Below are positions 52,601-64,000 of a stretch of DNA of 64,000 nucleotides, in pieces. The first letter of the stretch is position 1; each line of letters opens with the position of its first letter. Under the pieces are notes generated by a model, which saw only the letters and a list, made by a program, of their open reading frames with translations, was not told the DNA's origin and searched no databases. A program made the translations under genes and the position numbers. The DNA is from Sympetrum striolatum (Eukaryota > Arthropoda > Insecta > Odonata > Libellulidae): positions 98,337,657-98,401,656 of the forward strand of contig OX388343.1 in NCBI GenBank assembly GCA_947579665.1, read 5' to 3'.

Positions 52601-54657
52601 AAATCATAAGTCTCCGCAGATGACTTGAAAATGATTTAGGAGGGATTTTCAATTTCCTTGAGGGAAGAAACAGGTGTTGAATATATTTTGTCACTGAGCA
52701 ACCGAAACTTATGAAGGGCTTTGGGAGTTATTTCGGGATTCCAAAGTTCCTGTCATATCATTTGAAGAATGCGCTGCTCCGAAATCAACAGGAAGTTCAA
52801 TAAATGTACTGCAACGTTCAAAATTCCGAGTAAATAAAAAGAGAGAAAAGAGAAATGTATATTGAAAAAGTAATAATAAAATTTAAGCTTACGAAATACA
52901 TAATGCAGGTTTCAAAAGTTACTATAGGCGCTAAAGAACCTGCTGCTTTTAAGATATGCCAGGATATTCTCTCTAATTAAATTGAGTATCTACATACATT
53001 GTTCTTGTGTAAATATAAATATATTACATTCATACAACAAGTATTGGTGTTATACCGGAATTCATTTTCACTTTTTTGTGTCAACTCCTTGGTTTAATGA
53101 AGAGTTGCTTCCTCATTTAAAATGTGCGAATAATTCATTTCACGACATCAATTACAGACCTCGCGGTTTGAATACATATTAAAGAGTTATCACTAATGCA
53201 ACCATAAACAATTCACAAACCCGCAAAATAATAGAATATTCCTTTTTCGAGCATTCTTTGGTAAGAAAGGAGAGGGTCTTCTGCAACTCCAAAAGAACGT
53301 TGGAAAAGACCTATAAACATTGAACGCCCAGAGAGCAAGTTCTTACAACTCAATCAGTTCATTTGGTTAACAAATAGGTTGCTAATCTGGAAATATTCTC
53401 ACACCGGTGATCAGAATTGAGCATTTTAGAACTTTTGATACAAATGAATGCGATTGAATGAGAAATAAAATATGTTTTAATTAACCAAGTTATAGCAATG
53501 GATATCAAATTTATATCACCCATTATATTGATACTACGGATTTTTCCGAATTCAATCATACCCCTCGAAATTTAACATTCGAAAGTAAGAAACAGGACTG
53601 CTAAAAGAGTTAATAATTTAAATAAATTGCAAAGTAGGTTACAAAGTACGTATGATACTTATTAAACCACCTTTTGTCGCCAATGTATGAAAATATATAT
53701 ATATTATCAGTAATATGAACATGTTCTTCATTGGAGGTAAAAAGAGAGCCAGAAAGAGACTCGAGCGGTGTCTCCTGCATGGAAGCAGACAATCATCTTC
53801 GCTGTCAACAGGAATATGCTCTGACATTTCTTCAATTTTCCGCGTTAGTACGTGAATGGTAGGGGAATAATAAGAAACGGAAAATTGGCTGCGTGCGATG
53901 TTACGACCATTCAGGGTATAATTTCGACGCTTTTGCCATTGCTATTGAACTGAAAGGAGTTCTCATGGAAAGCGTGAAGTTTAAACATTACCTCTGATCA
54001 CGACTAAACTGTGTTGAAAAAATATTCCAATGACTTCTTTGATTCGCTAGACGGAATAGGCCAGTGACATCTGCGAACACTGAGATGGGAAACACACCCT
54101 CTATTGATATGATATCGATACTCATAGGATAATCTACATACCTATATACCATATACAAGGAATGCTAAACAGTAGAGGAAACTACTTGATCAAACACGCT
54201 AATGGAATTACCAACGAGAAGAAAACGATAGGAAAGAGATACCTCGAAAAATCGACAAATGACCGACATTTCAGCTGCGCCCTAAATCATATTTCATTGG
54301 CGGAAATAAGCGTGATTTACATACACATTCAGAGCAAGAATGAATCAAAATAACGGAAATCTTAGAAAATAAAGCGATCGCCAACATAACGGTTCCCTTT
54401 AAATGAAAAATCTTTACCGACGTCACGTTAATTATGCCGCGATCGATCTTCCGAACGCGTTACAACACAATTACGTAAGACCACGGAGTTGAAACCCCTT
54501 CAAAACAAAAGGAGACAAAAATAGTTAATGGAGAAAAAGAGGATAACGCCGAAGGAAAAAAGATTACGAAGAGACACGTGGCCTGGATTATTCCATTTCG
54601 CTATCGCTGAAGACACGACAGCACCGGAAGGTTTTAAGCCAGAGAAAAAGCACTCAC

Positions 54658-54848
54658 CCGATGAAGTTTTTGATGAAACAGTAGACTGCGAAGAGCGTGT
54701 TGTCGTTGAGGTCTACTTCAGGGCGGATGCGAGGGGGCAACTGAGTGGTCTTCTCTTCTACCTTCCCTTCCTCCTTCCTCCCGCCCTTAGATCCCCCGGA
54801 AGACGAGACACCGCTGCCCAACATCATGAGATCCGTCGCCGTTGACAT
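54658..54848 (-). CDS. bun: Alternative first coding exon of the TSC22/bunched gene (distal promoter)
   Basis: The ATG at 54846-54848 has a strong context (GGAAAATGTC). The 191-nt exon encodes 63 full codons beginning MSTATDLMMLGSGVSSSGG, then a Lys/Glu/Gly-rich segment, then PRIRPEVDLNDNTLFAVYCF and IKNFIG. It ends at ATCGG|GTGAGT and leaves two bases (GG), so the join reads KNFIG-ASGTSAVAID. The intron to the common exon would exceed 50 kb, which is in keeping with the very large bunched locus of Drosophila. The end of the exon (LFAVYCFIKNFIG) is hydrophobic and less disordered than the rest. I cannot match it to a named isoform. The frame is open for 30 codons upstream of the ATG but holds no further ATG. 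Confidence 0.72.
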
Positions 54849-56520
54849 TTTCCGAAAGAGTCCACTGGGAAAAAGGCGACAGTTGCGCGCGGTGCGTACC
54901 CTCCGACGTGCCTTTCTACGTGCGTACTCCACTCCCACGCGGCACGACCAATAAATACTCGGGAGTGCCCACAGAGTTCTCTTTCGTTCAGTCCGCTAAA
55001 AACTATCGAGTGCGGGAAGTACCTTTTCGATCAAACGACGAGTGAAGATGGACAAATGGTGACAATCGACAGAGATGCGAATACAGTTCAGGGAATCCAC
55101 AAACTATTTGTCGCGGACGAACACGATGTTCCCAGCTGAGGGGAGTGGCCGTTCAATCTCCGTCTCTTCTTCCAATTCCTCCTCCGTGGTACTATCCTCC
55201 TCACCCTTCCTTCACAGGAAACACGCCACTTTCCTGCACAAACTTTTCGCCGAGATCTATCCACACCGCGCCAAGTTGAACCGGATCGGGTATCGCAGGG
55301 GTACGACGACCTTTAAGCTCCTTCCCCCGCAGCCTCTACAACACACACACGCATGGACGCGACACCCGTAGGCAGAGATTGATCTTTCAAGTGAGCGTAT
55401 CTTTCTTGTAAAAATCCGTCTGAGGCGATGGCCGGACGGTGTTGGACGGAGTCGAAAAACACGGCGGAGGAATCAAAATGAGCGATGAAGGAGTCTCGTC
55501 CGGGTCCAAGAGTCGACTAGCCGACCTATTTCTCTGCAGAGAGACCCACGCAACGAAGGAGGCAAGCACAAGGTCGTATCGCGGGGCCAGGTCACACGCC
55601 AGCCACCCCTCTTCTTCACAACCAACCCTCCGCCTTTACAGATCTTCCCCTCTGAGCGAACCCCGACGCACACCTTCTAGCTGCTAAGTAGGCCACGCAG
55701 CTCACGGGCGATTTACTCCGCGGAAGACCACGGAAGAATTCCTCGATGTCCGATTCTCACCAGCGACGCGATAGAACCGAAGGATCTTCTGGGACGCTTC
55801 GAACGACGATGGGCAAGGATCGGAAAAGCTGAGTAAATAAAAAAGGGCCCGAAGAAGCGTGGACCCTGCGGAGTGAGCCTCCGAAGGGAGTAAAGTGGAA
55901 GGAATGATGGTGTAGTAGTGAGGAATCGTGATGTAAGGAAAGTAGGGGTGCGAGGGGGAGAAGGGGAGGGCAATGAGGGGAGGGAGGCAACTACAGAGGG
56001 GCCTGCGTGCGTCTACCACTCCTCTCCTATTCCCGTCCTCTCTTCTCCTTTCTCAACACGTCCGAGTACCTCCCGTGCGCGCATCGCACGGCCGCAGTAC
56101 AAGCAGCAGCGACAATGGAAGAGCACACGAACGGAGAATCTCTCTCTTGCTTCTTGCACTACCAACGCTCGTTCCCGCTTTGAGAGGATGGCGAGGGAGG
56201 AACGGGGAAGTGGTGGGGAAGTCGCAGGGGCAGAAAAAAGGGGGAGAGAGGGTTTCCACTCGCTACGATCTGCAAGGGAGTAGTGGCGGACGAGAAAGGG
56301 GGGGCCGGAGGGGGAAGAATGGGCCGAGTGTGTCCCTGGTTATATTGATCCGGTGGCGCGCGGAGAGTGGGGATGGAGGAAGTCGAAGGGGTTAAGGGAG
56401 TGGCGGAGGGGGGGACTAACGAGGGTGCAAGTACAACCCCCGAAGGAGGGAGAGCAGAAACGAGAGGTGAGGAAGAGGAGAGTTAAGAGGGATGGAATTG
56501 GGGAAGGCGATAGCAGCTGT
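54849..56520 (-). promoter_or_regulatory. Promoter and leader island of the 54.8-kb first exon
   Basis: This GC-rich block lies directly upstream of the exon. On the minus strand a TATA-like CGAGTATTTATTGG sits at about 54942-54955, roughly 100 bp before the ATG, which would suit a short leader. From about 55930 to 56480 the + strand is heavily purine-biased (GGGGGAGAAGGGGAGGG and similar), again giving a CT-rich sense strand. Frames on both strands (55702-56019 -, 55973-56395 +) are Pro/Ser/Arg/Gly-rich with no recognised domain, and I treat them as composition effects. Confidence 0.45.
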
Positions 56521-59130
56521 TTTATTATGTAGAGGCGATGGCGGGAAAACGCTACTGGATGGAGGTCAGAGATTTTCCTAGTCCCGATTCCGCAAGGGGA
56601 GGACGAAAAGGGGGAAAGATTGTTATGAAGGGACGGAAAGCGGCGGCCGCGAATAAAGGTCTTATTATCCGTGGAGATGCAGAGCGAGGCGACGGCGGAT
56701 GAGGACTTAGAGCATCGATGTCGGAAATCGATAAACGACTCGCTCTATCTCTCTTTCGCGAGAACCCTTCGCGCAGCGCTTCCTTGGAGCGCCGAAGAAC
56801 AAATACCTCGAGAGTCGACTTAAAAAATAAACAGCCTTTTCACATCCGTCGGCTGAAAGCAGCGTGACTCATGAACCAGGAAACCCTCAAGGAGCTCCCT
56901 ATCTGATCTCTGTTTTTCCAATCGACAATAACAAACTGTCGGATAATTGTTCCGGGAACAGGGCCCCCCTTAGAAGCGGTTCACCACAAGGGGGAAATAC
57001 AAAAAACAAGCAAAACAGTTCAGATACCTGCGAATCGCTGCGCGGCGGGCGTTCTCCCAAAGATGCTCCCGCGCGAAACAGTCTCCGAAGACGTGGAGCT
57101 CGAAGCTGAAGACTTCAGCCGTCGTTCTTTAAAAGGCTCTTAGAAACCTCTCGGGGAACCCTGCGATGGAATTTTCTCGAAGTGGATGCTTCCTCTTCGT
57201 GCTCTCGTCACAGTCTGCGGTACGAAACGCGAGTCGACCAACACCACCCACAACCCGGCAGGTGTTCTCCCCTCCCCCGACCACGCTTTCACCCTTCACA
57301 CGTCGAAGACCACGAAGCAGAGGTAAAGGACGAGAACGAGCCACGGCAAGAGAATGTACAGTAAGACGGTCATTTGGGCGAGAACGTATTTGCAGGTAGA
57401 AGGAAGGCGTCCCAAGACCAAGTTTCTTTTACCAACGAAGATATTTATCGATACAAAAAAATCCTCTGGATTGAGATAACGATAGAGAGCAACAACAGTT
57501 AGCTGTTACAAACAATAAACGAAGTCACTCCTTGGAAGAGTTACGGAGAGATAAGGAAAAAAACTATCCAAGTCGATTTGAAAAGGAGAAAAAAAGCAAT
57601 ATAATTTCCAGCAATAAAATAATTCCCAGTCTGAGCGGCGAAACACCTCCGGCAGGACCAGTTCTATAAGAATATGAAAACTGGCCGGCGAAATGGCAGC
57701 GCAATTTTGCTGGGTTACTTCACAAAATAATAGACCCTTCACACCGACGGAGAGAACAAATCCTCCGGAGCCAAACCTATAAAGAGCGGGTGACGCACAA
57801 AATGCCGGATTAAATCTTCTTGGATGCGCTCCGTCTGGGGCAATAACTTAGGTTTCCAGCATCCGAAGCACGAGGGATCAGTACGACTCGCCAAGAATCC
57901 TCTCCTTTCTTTGTTCGCGCCAAAAAGATCGAACCGAAAAGATTGCCTCGAAGGTGATTGATTGGTGGCCAAACAAAAACAATATCGAAAAAGATGCCCC
58001 TCTGGAGGGGAAGGCTGATTTATCGCTTCTTGATTGTCCCCGTAGGAGTCGCCCTCTTCACAGATAATGCTCCTCACAACCTTCCCCAAGGTCGGATGGG
58101 TCAGCCAGCCGCGGCGTGCACTCGGGTATAAAGAACAAAGAAAAACATCAACACACGCACTCCCTCCTCAACAGGTCCTTACACAAACATCGCCGCGCTC
58201 GCTAAAAAAATCCTTCGCCCCGAAATGTCGTGACGAAAACTGCCCCACGAGGTCGAAGAACTCAAGAGCGGCAAGAAGGGAGGCGATAAAAAAAATCGTA
58301 GGAAAATTTTCTCATAAGCGACGGCGTCAGGTGAGCAGCGACTTGTGCGCACGCTCAACACGTGGTCCCTCTTCACCCATGCGACTATACGAAAAACTGG
58401 CGGGATTTTTCCTTCACGACAGAACTGCTTCCTTCGGAGTTAGTGGCACTTGACGACAACTGCATAACCGCCGAGCGACTCACTGCACCGCACGGAAAAA
58501 AGCGAAGAACTTGCGAGGGCGGTCGAAAACAAAGGGGAGCGGGGGAATTGTTCCCGCCAGAGAGGAATCGCCGATGGGAATGCACGACCACTATGCCAGT
58601 CACGTACTTCTCGGGAGGCGACCACGAAGTCTTTAAGTGCTGTATTAAGAATCTGCGAGCGGATGACGACAAGAACCGGGTTCGAGTCTCTAGACGATCG
58701 TCCCCCAACTGTCCGATGGCCGATCCGGCGACGCTAGTAAACAATAACGGAAGACACTTCACTCGGCAGTTCCTCCTCTCGCGAAAACGAAATCACTGTC
58801 GCTTTGCCGTTCGAGGGAGAAAGAGAGCGGGCGGGCTTATAAACAGTATCTTCGGTGGGGATATATTGAGGGAAAGAACGGCCTCCTCAAAACGAGTTAT
58901 ATAGTACACTGACTTGGAGAAGCTGGTTGCTCGAAGGAGCGGCCAGAGAGAGAAAAAGAGAAAGAAGGGGAGAGATAGTGGAGAGGGAGAGACGCATCGG
59001 CGTGCGGGGAGAGGGGATGGGGCGATGCCATGCGTTCAGGTGGGGGCCTAAGAGAGAGAGAGAGAGGTCTTTATAGTGGGGCGGAATAGCCCCAGAGGGG
59101 AGGGAGGAGGCGGGAAAGTGGGGGCAGGTA
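56521..59130. other. Extended GC-rich island with long unassigned open frames
   Basis: This is the most GC-rich long stretch of the window and continues the 54.8-kb promoter block. It holds the + frame 58362-58904 (181 codons from a GTG, first internal ATG giving MPVTYFSGGDH), the + frame 58067-58453 (ATG start, with a possible donor CGTCAG|GTGAGC at 58321-58335), and minus frames at 57739-58089 and 58385-58762. None resembles a family I know, and their starts are mostly non-ATG. Purine-rich repeats GAGAGAG and GGGGAG run at 58930-59150. Upstream leader exons of the minus-strand gene, or a divergent transcript, could lie here. Confidence 0.35.
59051..59067. repeat. AG microsatellite
   Basis: (AG)8 within the purine-rich edge of the 54.8-59.1-kb island. 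Confidence 0.9.
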
Positions 59131-62100
59131 TATCGAAATGGGGAGGGGACAGCCTCAGGATGTTATCGGCAGGAAGAGAAATCTACTTAAGTTTTCACAG
59201 CTGAGACGAGAATATTCGTCATCAAATGTGAAAATATTTTATATGCACTTTATACTGGCGGGCTTCTTCAACTGTGAGATTATTATATTAGTTGTTAATG
59301 AGAACTACATAAATCTTTGTTAGAATAGTTAATTTATATGAAGATATTATGGACAAAACAACCATAATAACCTGAGGAAATGGTAATACAATAGCTAAGA
59401 AGTTCGCTGTGTCTTTGAATATTTAATCAAAGGAAATGACCACGGAGATGATTACACAATAATCGCCAATTCTTTCGAATTTTGGGCAAATAGGACTTAT
59501 ACCCATTACCTCCACTTCTCCCAACTAAAAGACTTACAGAATGAATTCTGAAGTGGGAAAGTCCTGAAATCGCTCTCTCTGAGGAAAGAGAGCTTTTGTT
59601 GACAACAGAGGATTCGTCCCACCCGAATAAAGAGGACCGTGAAGCCTCACGACTTTTTCGTTTGAGGAAACCCTTCCATTCGATTATCGATTCGCAATTA
59701 CGACTCGATAAGGTTTCTTTATCGAGAGATGGCGAGGAATCGAGATCCGTCTGCCACGTAGATGAGACGGAGGGGTGGCAATGGGGGAAGGAAGGAGCTG
59801 AAAATCTAAAGTCAGCTCTTGGCAGAGGATGCAGGAGGAAGGGGGAACCTCCATCCCATGTCTCCCTCCCAAAGAAATCACCTCTCCCATTAACTATGAG
59901 ATCATCCGAGTTGAATGTACCGGTTGACACTATCTCTTTTCAGTTAGTTTACTTTCTTATAAAAAGGGCGATACTGATTATGGTAAGATTTCCCGCAAAA
60001 CTCGACATCACGAGAACGTACCACGAAACGCGCATAAAAACATTTTTCCTCCATTGAATTATAACCATGAGGGAATACCCCGGATAAAGAGAAACTTTAG
60101 AGGTATGACATCAGCTTTGCTGCTCAAAACCGCTCCGCGCCGGCAATAAAAATAAGAAAAATACTTATTTAACATATACCTTACGTCTTCCACTGTTATA
60201 TACAACATTATCGCAATCACCGAAGATTCTGTGTGCGAAGTGACCTTTGCTCCCACTGGTGACTGACGGAAAATCCGACGATGACGGCGACGCAAATTCC
60301 GAACAACAGAAATACTCTAATGAGCAATCGCAGCACAAATCTCGGCAGATTTAATCCCACGATAGAATGAGAACTACGGTTTTCAGTGCATACCAAAGAA
60401 GAGGGGCGCATGGAAATAGAATGGCTCTCCACTAGACGAGTGGAAGTGCCAATGAGGATGACGAGTTGTCTATGGAAAGACCTCAATGGTCAACTTGGCG
60501 GCAAAATATAAAACACAATCGTCTACTGCATAAGTCTCGACATCGATTTGCAGATGACTTCTCAGAAGATTGAATTCAACTATAAATAACATACTGCTTG
60601 GTTGTAATGTTATGCATGTAATTGTAAGAATTTTAGTATGCGCACACGATTAAATTCTAATTTCCAACAAGTATCTCTCTTCAACAACAAATTTTCGTAA
60701 GCATTACTCTGAACAACATCGATATCCCTTTTCTCACCGCTATAAATATCTATAGACAGGTACCAGAACCCTCCAATACAGCATTTTTCACAACAGCGAA
60801 GCTTCTTTAAATAGCAACTTTGCTTACATGACCTGGTCCACAGCCAACTCGATCCACTCTTCAACAAGTTATTAACAACTCTTACAACATTCTAAAAGAG
60901 GATTTCATAAACCTGCAGAGACAAAAATTAATGACATTTCTTTAAGCCCGCACGATGCTAAATAAAAGTTGGTAATAACAAGGGGTGATGACAAGCGTGA
61001 CTTGAGAGAGTATCAATGAAGGCTAAGCGCATCCTGAGAAGTTTGCGCAGCATTAAACCCTCTTTAATCAAAGATATTAATAACTCAAAGGGTACGGATT
61101 TTTAATCGGTGGGACGCACAAGGTCAGAGAGGCGAGCGAGTGGTCTCTTTGATCGATTGTTTCGTCATGAGTGACAAAGCCCTTGGAAAAATTCGCGTTC
61201 GACTGAGAGAGGCAGAGTGGATAAGCACGAGCATCGGAAAAACGACGCCAAAATATCTGTCCTCCCTTAAAGTGGATTCATCCAACTGCGAAATTCTGGG
61301 ATATTTTAAAATGGAATAGGATTGAATTATTTTCAACCCTCAAATTTATCGCCAGTAAACACGAATTCATAAAATACACAACTTGACGATGTGATGTCCA
61401 TTAATACGGGAGAAAGCAGGACTTCCGCGAAATGTAACATCAAAGACACTGTAATCGATAGGAACTTCCTCCAGTTGTTTCATGACCTTCCGAGGCGCGC
61501 ATCTTCTAGTCCACTAAATGGAACAATAACAACATTAACCTATTTACTGATTTTATAGAGAAGTTAAGCTTTCTTCTGTAATCAATAAAGGCGTTTAAAT
61601 GTCTTTCAAAAAGCAGAGCATCAAAGTGCAACTTCTCTCGCAAGACAAGACCAACATCGGCCAATCGGGGTAGATACGGGAATTTCAATCGCAAAAATAT
61701 CTCCATCAATCACATGATCACATACCTCAACGAATAAATATCCAAGTTAGAGTGTTCTTAGATATTCATCAAAAGAGCATTAATTTATTTTTCAATGTAG
61801 TATTTTTTAGACAAATGCATAATCTAAAGGAAAATTTATTTTATAACAAGTGTCTGCACAATTTCCTTGGAGATTGAACTGCCGCTTTCAAAGTAAATAA
61901 ATGCATGGAGTTGCCAAGGATATTGCCAATTCGACATCATAGGTGTAATCCTTCGATTAAAGTATTTTTAGATAAACGACGATTAGTTACAATGAATTAA
62001 TACAATCGTAAATAAATAATTTTCATTGATTTTTTAGCTCTTCCATAAGGATATTCAAACCTTGTCCATCAAATAGCTCCATTCTTAGTTAGACAAATTA

Positions 62101-63655
62101 AAGATTCACCGAAACTAGACTAGGATTATCGATAAAAATTCGCTCTCTAAACAGCGGGATTATTAATAGAAAATGCTTTCAGGCAAGAGGTACATAATAT
62201 CTTTTTCGTCCAACACGTGCCACGAACAGCTGGCGAGGGAACCGCCGTTACGCCAAAGGTTTTCAAAAATATCATTTCCCGGATAAAAAATCTTCGATCC
62301 ATGGACGCTAGCAGCTAAGAAGAGAAGTTAAAATAACTTCCAAGCATAAGGATGAGAACGAATGTCCCTTAGTTTAACGCTATAAAATTAAAGATAAATT
62401 TTCTTATGAATTTTAATAATAGCTAGAAAATCATAATTGAATTATACTTATAATAATATATAACCTCCTGCAATCCCACGGCCTTCAAAGTTGAATAAAT
62501 ATTTTAATGGATCGAACAAAAACATAAATTTCATAATCGTTACGACGCTTGATGAAATTATTTTATCTCGAATTACCACGGGACGATTACACTGAAACAA
62601 TAACCCCCATCCGAGTGGACAGGTAGCAACTCTTACTCCACAGAAAAAAAATTTCTTTTTCATGAATTCTAGAATAAGAATCTCTCCAAAAATGTATTAT
62701 CGACACAGAACTATCAATGACCTCGGAGAAGTATTTTTTAACATAAAAGTGCGCGATTATTGACCTCATCCTTAATGGTTATGGACCTAAAAGAGAGCTT
62801 GGCATTTAATAATAGCAGAGCTCTATCTCTTCAATTTAAATAGTAAATAATCAAAGAGTTCATTGAATATGAAAATGAGTAAGCGAGGCCAAGAATGCAA
62901 AGCAATCGATGTGTCAATAGACCGTCGACAACATTTACGCCAAATTTCTTGGAAAACTAATCCGGTTTAATGAATCCAATTCCGTTAAACGTTCGATCCA
63001 AATCGTTTTTAACGATCTAACAAGGAAGCATTTCGGTAATTTTCGAAGCCTTAGCCAACAAGCCATATATGGAGATTGAACGATGCGTGGAACGGCCAAA
63101 ACGAATAAAATTAACGAATCGCTGCAATTAGCACCCGGTGCGTCCGGTAAAATCTGGTTTGAAAGGTAAATAATCTTCGGCCTTTAGAGCGTAAACACTC
63201 GATCTTCGTACCCAACGAACTTCGCAATCTTTCCTCGTTAATCCGTTTCCCGGAGAGAATAGTGGTCGATCGGGTTCGCATTCCGAGACGCAAAACAAAA
63301 ACCCTTCTGGACATCAGCTGTCGCTGGATAATTAATGTCCGTTCGCGACACAAGTATCGACCTCAGCGGGGATCGATCCACACTTTGAATAATTCACGAC
63401 GAAACTGCCGTTTCCGAGCCGTCTTCTTGAAAAATGCAGCCGTTGAACCAAGAGTGAGGAAGGACCTCAGTCAATGGAATCGACCAACAAGTGGAGGACG
63501 TTCTTCTCTCACAGAACTCTCGAGAGAAAACGAGAGCATTTTTCTCGAGGACTTATTATTCTGCACTGCCAATGGTCTTAAATTTTTAAGGATAAAAAAT
63601 CTGAGGTGGCCAACACATGACTTTCTCCATATTTATTGAAAACAGAAGCCTATGC
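59131..63655. other. Upstream sequence without recognised genes
   Basis: Frames at 59427-59930 (-, GTG start) and 59596-60057 (+) overlap antisense and have no recognised domain. A minus frame at 60217-60486 would encode a hydrophobic segment (RVFLLFGICVAVIVGFSVS) but starts at TTG, with an internal ATG only. A GC-richer patch at about 62930-63560 has open frames on both strands. None is supported as a gene. This region could lie within the intron of a still longer isoform whose first exon is beyond the right edge. Confidence 0.4.
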
Positions 63656-64000
63656 CGGTAATATATCAATAACTACAAAACAATGAGTGTTACAGAAAAA
63701 TGTTTCAAACAAAAGTTGTAGTAAAATACGTTATCTATGACTTTTGTACAGATTGTGTATAAATACATCACAATCTGTCAGAGATATTTAAGAAAAACTA
63801 CAATTTTTTGATAAAAATCAACTTACGGTTAGCGAGTATTCACTAATAATCCTGAACAGTCAGTGTCACGAAAAAATGTTTCAAACAAAAGTTGTAGAAA
63901 CTTACCTTGTCTATGTCTTTTGTATATGATTGTATATTCCTACAATGCATTCTGACAGAGATATTTAAGAAACAAAATTTTGTTCCGGATAAACCGCAAC
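63656..64000. repeat. Tandem repeat, 176-bp period, running off the right edge
   Basis: AAATGTTTCAAACAAAAGTT followed by GTAG begins at about 63698 and again at 63874, exactly 176 bp later. The following CTATG(A/T)CTTTTGTA and GACAGAGATATTTAAGAAA-type blocks recur too. The first full unit spans 63686-63861 and the second is cut by the window end. Unit 1 contains a 10-bp inverted repeat, ACAGATTGTG/CACAATCTGT (63748-63757, 63769-63778). Diverged copies of this kind suggest a satellite array or a dispersed repeat with tandem units. Confidence 0.75.

Larger units (their letters stand above)
29346..54657 (-). other. Large intron carrying most of the mobile elements
   Basis: Two full SINEs, one SINE fragment, a pogo-like element with nested insertions, a second LINE tail, a minisatellite and a CCCGA-rich patch are listed separately. 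Frames at 43557-43892 (+), 47562-47927 (+, GTG start), 50094-50510 and 51167-51649 (both strands) fall in locally GC-richer patches. They match no known family and lack paired splice signals that would make them exons of the identified gene. The remainder shows nothing I can interpret. Confidence 0.4.

Noticed and set aside
59427..60057. Antiparallel frames of 168 and 154 codons
   Set aside because: The minus frame begins at GTG. Neither has a known domain, and the overlap suggests a composition effect.
60217..60486. Small membrane protein frame
   Set aside because: It starts at TTG after a stop. One hydrophobic stretch alone is not enough evidence.

Overview
The window looks like an arthropod, probably insect, nuclear genome. 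It is AT-rich, almost free of long open frames, carries tRNA-derived SINEs with perfect target-site duplications, DNA-transposon MITEs and LINE tails, and shows GT-AG splice signals. No bacterial-type gene structure is present.

The one gene I can identify runs on the minus strand across most of the window. It is the TSC22/bunched gene. A 52-nt internal exon at 3973-4024 encodes the family signature SGTSAVAIDNKIEQAM, with a consensus acceptor and donor. Its acceptor needs a preceding exon that leaves two codon bases. Upstream on the same strand are an Arg-poor 62-nt exon (5349-5410), a 632-nt His/Ser/Pro/Gln-rich exon (18363-18994), a 191-nt exon (54658-54848) and a weaker 140-nt candidate (28531-28670). 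Each starts with an ATG, ends at a GTRAGT-like donor (the 28.5 kb one at GTAAAA) and leaves exactly two bases. I read them as alternative first coding exons, each with its own promoter, that splice to the same common exon. The exon for the TSC box and leucine zipper is not in the window and should lie left of base 1.

Layout: 1-3972 intron after the common exon; 4025-5348 intron; 5349-6311 first exon plus GC-rich promoter island; 6312-18362 intron with a SINE and a degenerate repeat cluster; 18363-20200 long first exon plus island; 20231-28530 intron with a 15-bp minisatellite and an AT-rich insertion-like block; 28531-29345 candidate first exon plus island; 29346-54657 large intron with most mobile elements (SINEs, a pogo-like element holding a LINE 3' end that itself holds a 77-bp MITE); 54658-59130 first exon plus the largest GC-rich island; 59131-64000 upstream sequence ending in a tandem repeat of 176-bp period. 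Each first-exon island carries a long purine-rich stretch on the + strand, so the transcripts would have CT-rich leaders.

No rRNA, functional tRNA, CRISPR array or plus-strand gene could be supported.
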